A stretch of 64,000 nt of DNA, taken from Allomuricauda sp. Lineage in GTDB: Bacteria; Bacteroidota; Bacteroidia; Flavobacteriales; Flavobacteriaceae. Positions 61,701 to 64,000 of the stretch are shown here, in pieces. The stretch is taken from contig NZ_JACESV010000002.1 of the NCBI RefSeq assembly GCF_013911645.1, positions 124,001-188,000 of the forward strand, in the 5' to 3' direction. The position numbers and the translations under genes are program-made. The first letter of the stretch is position 1, and every line of letters begins with the position of its first letter. Below the pieces are notes generated by a model. It ran no database searches. It worked only from the letters and a program-made list of their open reading frames with translations, and was not told the DNA's origin.

Positions 61701-61798
61701 TACCAAAATCTTTGAACAACATACCATCTTTGGGAATCGATTATACCGCTTTCCCAAGATCTAGAACAGTTACATTAGGTATTAGTGCAACTTTTTAA
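58712..61798 (+). CDS. susC: SusC-like TonB-dependent outer-membrane receptor
   Basis: A 1028-residue protein. Signal peptide ends at ...GMAKAQ (24), then a carboxypeptidase-D-like domain (TVSGTVSDANGPLPGASVLV, ~25-110), the plug domain (VVIIGYGQTTVDDATGAV; KTAGVQITQSSGEPG; VIRGTSS-like block) and a 22-strand barrel ending in TLGISATF. It imports an oligosaccharide with its SusD lid. The neighbours (GH13, LacI) point to alpha-glucans. Both gene order and 12-bp spacing to susD are canonical. Confidence 0.97.
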   Translation: MKITLLRSFLLLGAFLCFGMAKAQTVSGTVSDANGPLPGASVLVKGTTNGTQTDFDGNYTLNNVEDAATLVFSYIGYKTQEIAVNGQSSINVTLEEDAQALDEVVIIGYGQTTVDDATGAVAVVNSEDFNQGVISSPEQLIQGKTAGVQITQSSGEPGAGINVRIRGTSSVRSNNNPLFVVDGMPLTGQDTSAGGADVGTGTSSSKNPLSFLNPNDIESISILKDASATAIYGSRGANGVVIITTKSGKTGQGRFEFTSNLSYSTPAKTFDLLDRNEFLTALPEYGGDPNALDFGSNTDWQNIILRSVASQNQNLSYAKNYGSGNIRASFGYGKQFGVVEGYAQERLTGRINASQRFFDNKLKIDANLTVSRINDDGGAISNNSGSTGDLLGAAYFANPTWPARTSFSTGGSEINPLQLLNYYDDVTHTDRFLGNVSAEYSLTDELKAKVAVGYDDSSSEKYQVQSALSTGIGNAPGQGQGALSTVEVTGKLLDVTLSYNKEFDNSKLTALLGYSFQSYQRAGKNITALGFGSTDLNSMISDLGTATSTIESQLDGRYQQFGYNNTGTFVNRLFVDEPGTFNVASPTGVPISAVAGDYFDSTDELQSFFGRAEYSIANKYIITGTLRVDGSSRFGPNNQYGYFPSGAFAWKLNEEDFIGDTFSTLKLRLGYGITGNQEGLGYGNFTVRQRFAGIGIDQNQNINAPGLAIQSFTNDDLKWEETAQANIGLDFGINNNRFSGTLDFYHKTTNDLLLQQEAAQPSPQPFYFGNLDAKVINQGVELSMNYDIIQMEDANWNLGFNVAYNDNMVEDFDGQIQTGEINGNGLTGAFAQLLAGGQPLFSYYLREFGGFDENGISVYPNGDVQEFVGKSALPKVNLGISTSASYKNWDFNAFLAGQYGFYVYNNTQNAYFTAGIIGVGKNVTQDVLTNGESNANAADVSTRFLEKGDFLRLQNASLSYNVPLSGDGTLQSLRLSLIGQNLFIITDYSGLDPEVNVPKSLNNIPSLGIDYTAFPRSRTVTLGISATF

Positions 61799-61810
61799 AA
61801 AAATTATTCT

Positions 61811-63331
61811 ATGAAAGCTATCAAACTAAATAAAATTTATATCTGGACAATCGCATTGGCGATGTTTGGTTGTACAGATCTGGAAATTGAACAGACAGAT
61901 TCCATCTTCACCGACTTGAGTGGAGAATTTACTGGAGTCCAAGCTGGTGCCAGCCTTACTGCACTTTACAATTCAGTAAGGGGGCAGCTGCAAACACAAG
62001 AAAACTTGTACGCACTTGCAGAAGTAAGTACAGATGAGTTTGTAGTTCCTACCCGTGGTACAGATTGGGGAGATAACGGGGTTTGGAGAACATTGCATTC
62101 CCATACCTGGAGTCCAACACACCAAAGGGTAAAAAATACTTGGAACGATCAAAACAGTAATGTGTATAACGCTACCACCATTATTGACAGTAGAAGTAAC
62201 CCAACACCTCAACAAGCTGCAGAAGCCAAGTTTTTAAGAGCTTACAGCATGTTTTGGCTGATAGACCTTTTTGGTCAGGTGCCTTTTAGAACACCGGATG
62301 AAGGCCCAGATGTTAACCCAACGGTTATGACGCGGGCAGAAGCTTTCGACTTTGCTGTAAAAGATTTGACAGAAGCAATACCAGACCTACCATCTATAGG
62401 GCCAAGTGAAGATTTGGTCGGAGCTTCCAAAGCTTCTGCCATGTTCCTTTTGGCCAAATACTACTTAAACAAGCATATTTTTACAGGTACCGGAACCCCA
62501 GAAACCTCCGATATGCAACAAGTAATTAGCTTGGTAGATGATATTGCAGCTGAAGGTTTTGCCTTGCAAGAAGGTTATTTTGAACTGTTTACCGATGATG
62601 TGGACACTGAAACCATTTGGTTTACCACATCAGGAGTTGGTGAGAACATCTGGAACACTTTGCACTACAATCAAGTCGTACCTGACCAGGCAGGTGGATG
62701 GAACGGGTTTACCACCATTGCAGAATTTTACGATTTGTTCGAAGGTGATCCAAACATCAATACTCCAGGGTCGGGACAAGAAGAGCGTAGAGGATTTGTG
62801 CCAACGGACGGTACCAACTTTGGTATCGGTAACGGTTTCTTGATCGGTCAACAATATGATGCCAACGGAAACCCTTATACCGATAGGACAGGAGCCCCCT
62901 TGGTGTACACAAAAGAATTGCCAGGGCTATTGGGCAACAACGAAAGAACTGGTATTCGAGTAATTAAATACAACCCGGCCAATGGTGCCTTCGCCAACCA
63001 CAAAGTAGTGTTCCGTTATGCAGATGCCCTTCTTATGAAAGCAGAGGCCCAAATGAGGTCTGGGGGCGACCCAACCACATTGGTAAATGAGCTTAGGGAA
63101 CTTAGGGATGCAACACCTCTTGGAAGTGTTACCGAACAAGACCTTATTGATGAGAGAGGTAGAGAGCTTTACGGTGAACTTTGGAGAAGAAACGATTTAA
63201 TCCGTTTTGGACAGTTTACCACTCCATGGTCTTACAAAGAGGTTTCTGGGGATGACACTAAAAACTTGTTCCCTATTCCTGCTACAGCAATTATTTCTAA
63301 CCCTAACTTGGTTCAGAACCCAGGCTACTAA
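61811..63331 (+). CDS. susD: SusD-like surface glycan-binding lipoprotein
   Basis: A 506-residue lipoprotein (lipobox MFGC, Cys21) of the RagB/SusD family. TPR-like helices (AEAKFLRAYSMFWLIDLFGQVPF; ADALLMKAEAQMRSG; LRDATPLGS) and the C-terminal ERGRELYGELWRRNDLIRFG and FPIPATAIISNPNLVQNPGY are diagnostic. It binds the glycan at the surface and closes over SusC. A strong terminator follows. Confidence 0.97.
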   Translation: MKAIKLNKIYIWTIALAMFGCTDLEIEQTDSIFTDLSGEFTGVQAGASLTALYNSVRGQLQTQENLYALAEVSTDEFVVPTRGTDWGDNGVWRTLHSHTWSPTHQRVKNTWNDQNSNVYNATTIIDSRSNPTPQQAAEAKFLRAYSMFWLIDLFGQVPFRTPDEGPDVNPTVMTRAEAFDFAVKDLTEAIPDLPSIGPSEDLVGASKASAMFLLAKYYLNKHIFTGTGTPETSDMQQVISLVDDIAAEGFALQEGYFELFTDDVDTETIWFTTSGVGENIWNTLHYNQVVPDQAGGWNGFTTIAEFYDLFEGDPNINTPGSGQEERRGFVPTDGTNFGIGNGFLIGQQYDANGNPYTDRTGAPLVYTKELPGLLGNNERTGIRVIKYNPANGAFANHKVVFRYADALLMKAEAQMRSGGDPTTLVNELRELRDATPLGSVTEQDLIDERGRELYGELWRRNDLIRFGQFTTPWSYKEVSGDDTKNLFPIPATAIISNPNLVQNPGY

Positions 63332-63362
63332 TAATTCAAAGTTTAAGCTGTTTTTATATATG

Positions 63363-63394
63363 AAAAGACCACCGATCGGTGGTCTTTTCTTTTT
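63363..63394 (+). terminator. Rho-independent terminator after susD
   Basis: Perfect 26-bp palindrome (arms AAAAGACCACCGA) at 63363-63388 followed by a T-rich tail, 31 bp after the susD stop. Confidence 0.92.
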
Positions 63395-63497
63395 AACTCA
63401 ACATATATTAATCAAATATTAGTCTTTTCTTAGGTTAATATTAATCGTTTACACCTTATAACATACTGAGTAAATAGTTATATTATCCCGGCTATCG

Positions 63498-64000
63498 ATG
63501 AAAGAAATGAGAGGACAGCTCTGTATTATTTTTTTATTACTGTTAACCTTGATAAGTTGTAATACAAACAAGCAGAACAAACTGTTTGTTTTAAAAAGCT
63601 CCAAGGATACAGGGATAAAATTCAAAAATCAACTCAAACAAACCCCGGAGCTCAATATCCTAAACTACCTTTATTTTTATAACGGAGCAGGTGTTGCAGC
63701 AGGGGACTTCAATGGAGATGGCCTTGTGGATCTATACTTTACCTCTAACCAAGAATCGGACAGATTATACTTAAACCAAGGTGATTTCAAATTCCTAGAT
63801 GTTACCGCTCCGTCGCAAACAATCAACAAAACAGGTTGGACCACCGGAGTCACCCACGCCGATGTCAACAACGATGGTCTTCTCGACATATACGTATGCA
63901 AAGTCGGAGATCATGAATCCATTCGAGGTCAAAATCTCCTCTTCATCAATCAAGGAAATAACGAACAAGGTATCCCAACATTTAAGGAGGAAGCGGCTAA
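63498..64000 (+). CDS. VCBS/FG-GAP repeat lipoprotein (3' partial)
   Basis: A frame open from ATG at 63498 to the window end (167 complete codons). The signal peptide has a lipobox LISC (Cys21). Two FG-GAP/VCBS-type calcium loops are already visible, DFNGDGLVDLYF and DVNNDGLLDIYV, each followed by the hydrophobic strand of a propeller blade. Such proteins (often with a C-terminal ASPIC/UnbV domain) are large surface lipoproteins in Bacteroidota and are often placed after SusCD pairs. The terminator between it and susD suggests separate transcription. Confidence 0.85.
   Translation, partial: MKEMRGQLCIIFLLLLTLISCNTNKQNKLFVLKSSKDTGIKFKNQLKQTPELNILNYLYFYNGAGVAAGDFNGDGLVDLYFTSNQESDRLYLNQGDFKFLDVTAPSQTINKTGWTTGVTHADVNNDGLLDIYVCKVGDHESIRGQNLLFINQGNNEQGIPTFKEEAA

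Noticed and set aside
58712..63331. SusC/SusD pair as a new system
   Set aside because: A standard polysaccharide-utilisation pair with GH13 and LacI; not novel.

Overview
The window reads as chromosome from a marine-type member of the Flavobacteriaceae (Bacteroidota), near Muricauda/Allomuricauda/Zobellia. This rests on: SusC/SusD pairs, DUF5916 and GH3-type proteins, an arginine pathway built on an ArgF'-type N-acyl-ornithine carbamoyltransferase, a mevalonate pathway, arsenosugar genes, many lipoproteins, start codons without Shine-Dalgarno sequences, and several TAnnTTTG (-7) promoter boxes. No rRNA, tRNA, IS transposase or CRISPR array was recognised.

Layout. 1-3.7 kb: the cut 5' end of a very large membrane glycosyltransferase fused to two TIM-barrel domains. 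3.8-6.6 kb: accessory genes (coiled-coil membrane protein, XRE and AraC regulators). 6.7-13.4 kb: a divergent SRAP-family protein, envelope/stress genes (DUF1328, an acidic-repeat lipoprotein, cardiolipin synthase, an outer-membrane barrel, a membrane metallopeptidase-like protein) and a GH3-type acyl-adenylating enzyme. 14-22 kb: a GH32 lipoprotein, an arsenosugar module (glycosyltransferase, PNP, ArsM), a tandem pair of amidase-fold proteins of which one has lost its zinc site, and a GH113-like lipoprotein. 22-29 kb: an FAD oxidoreductase, a NapH-like Fe-S membrane protein and three glycosyltransferases suggesting polyprenol-linked mannose transfer. 29-39 kb: the arginine operon in the order leader peptide, GNAT, argG, argC, proC, argD, argF', SDR, argB, argE, argH. 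39-46 kb: Hsp20, a DUF5916 barrel, and a small accessory insertion with a YefM/YoeB-type toxin-antitoxin pair next to a duplicated 3' end of a pseudouridine synthase gene. 46-50 kb: pseudouridine synthase and mevalonate/isoprenoid genes. 50-55 kb: TspO, glycerol kinase and facilitator, a GDPD lipoprotein. 55-64 kb: a starch/maltodextrin-type locus (GH13, LacI regulator, SusC, SusD) and the start of a VCBS/FG-GAP lipoprotein.

The most promising unexplained structure is upstream of the arginine operon. A 27-codon ORF ends in four consecutive Arg codons, Pro and stop. The stop overlaps a GUAA-loop hairpin, and two mutually exclusive stems follow. This looks like an arginine-sensing attenuation leader in a phylum where such control is little described. 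Other unusual points are: hairpin repeats at nearly constant distance (15-17 nt) before four arg start codons; a GNAT with a Cys4 tail that could be the missing first enzyme of the pathway; an ArgF' with Ser where Pro or Glu sets acyl specificity; an SRAP protein without its Cys2 nucleophile; and a duplicated gene tail whose roughly 20 differences are all synonymous, which marks an imported tract beside the toxin-antitoxin genes.

All calls come from reading the sequence and from family knowledge. No database search or folding programme was run.
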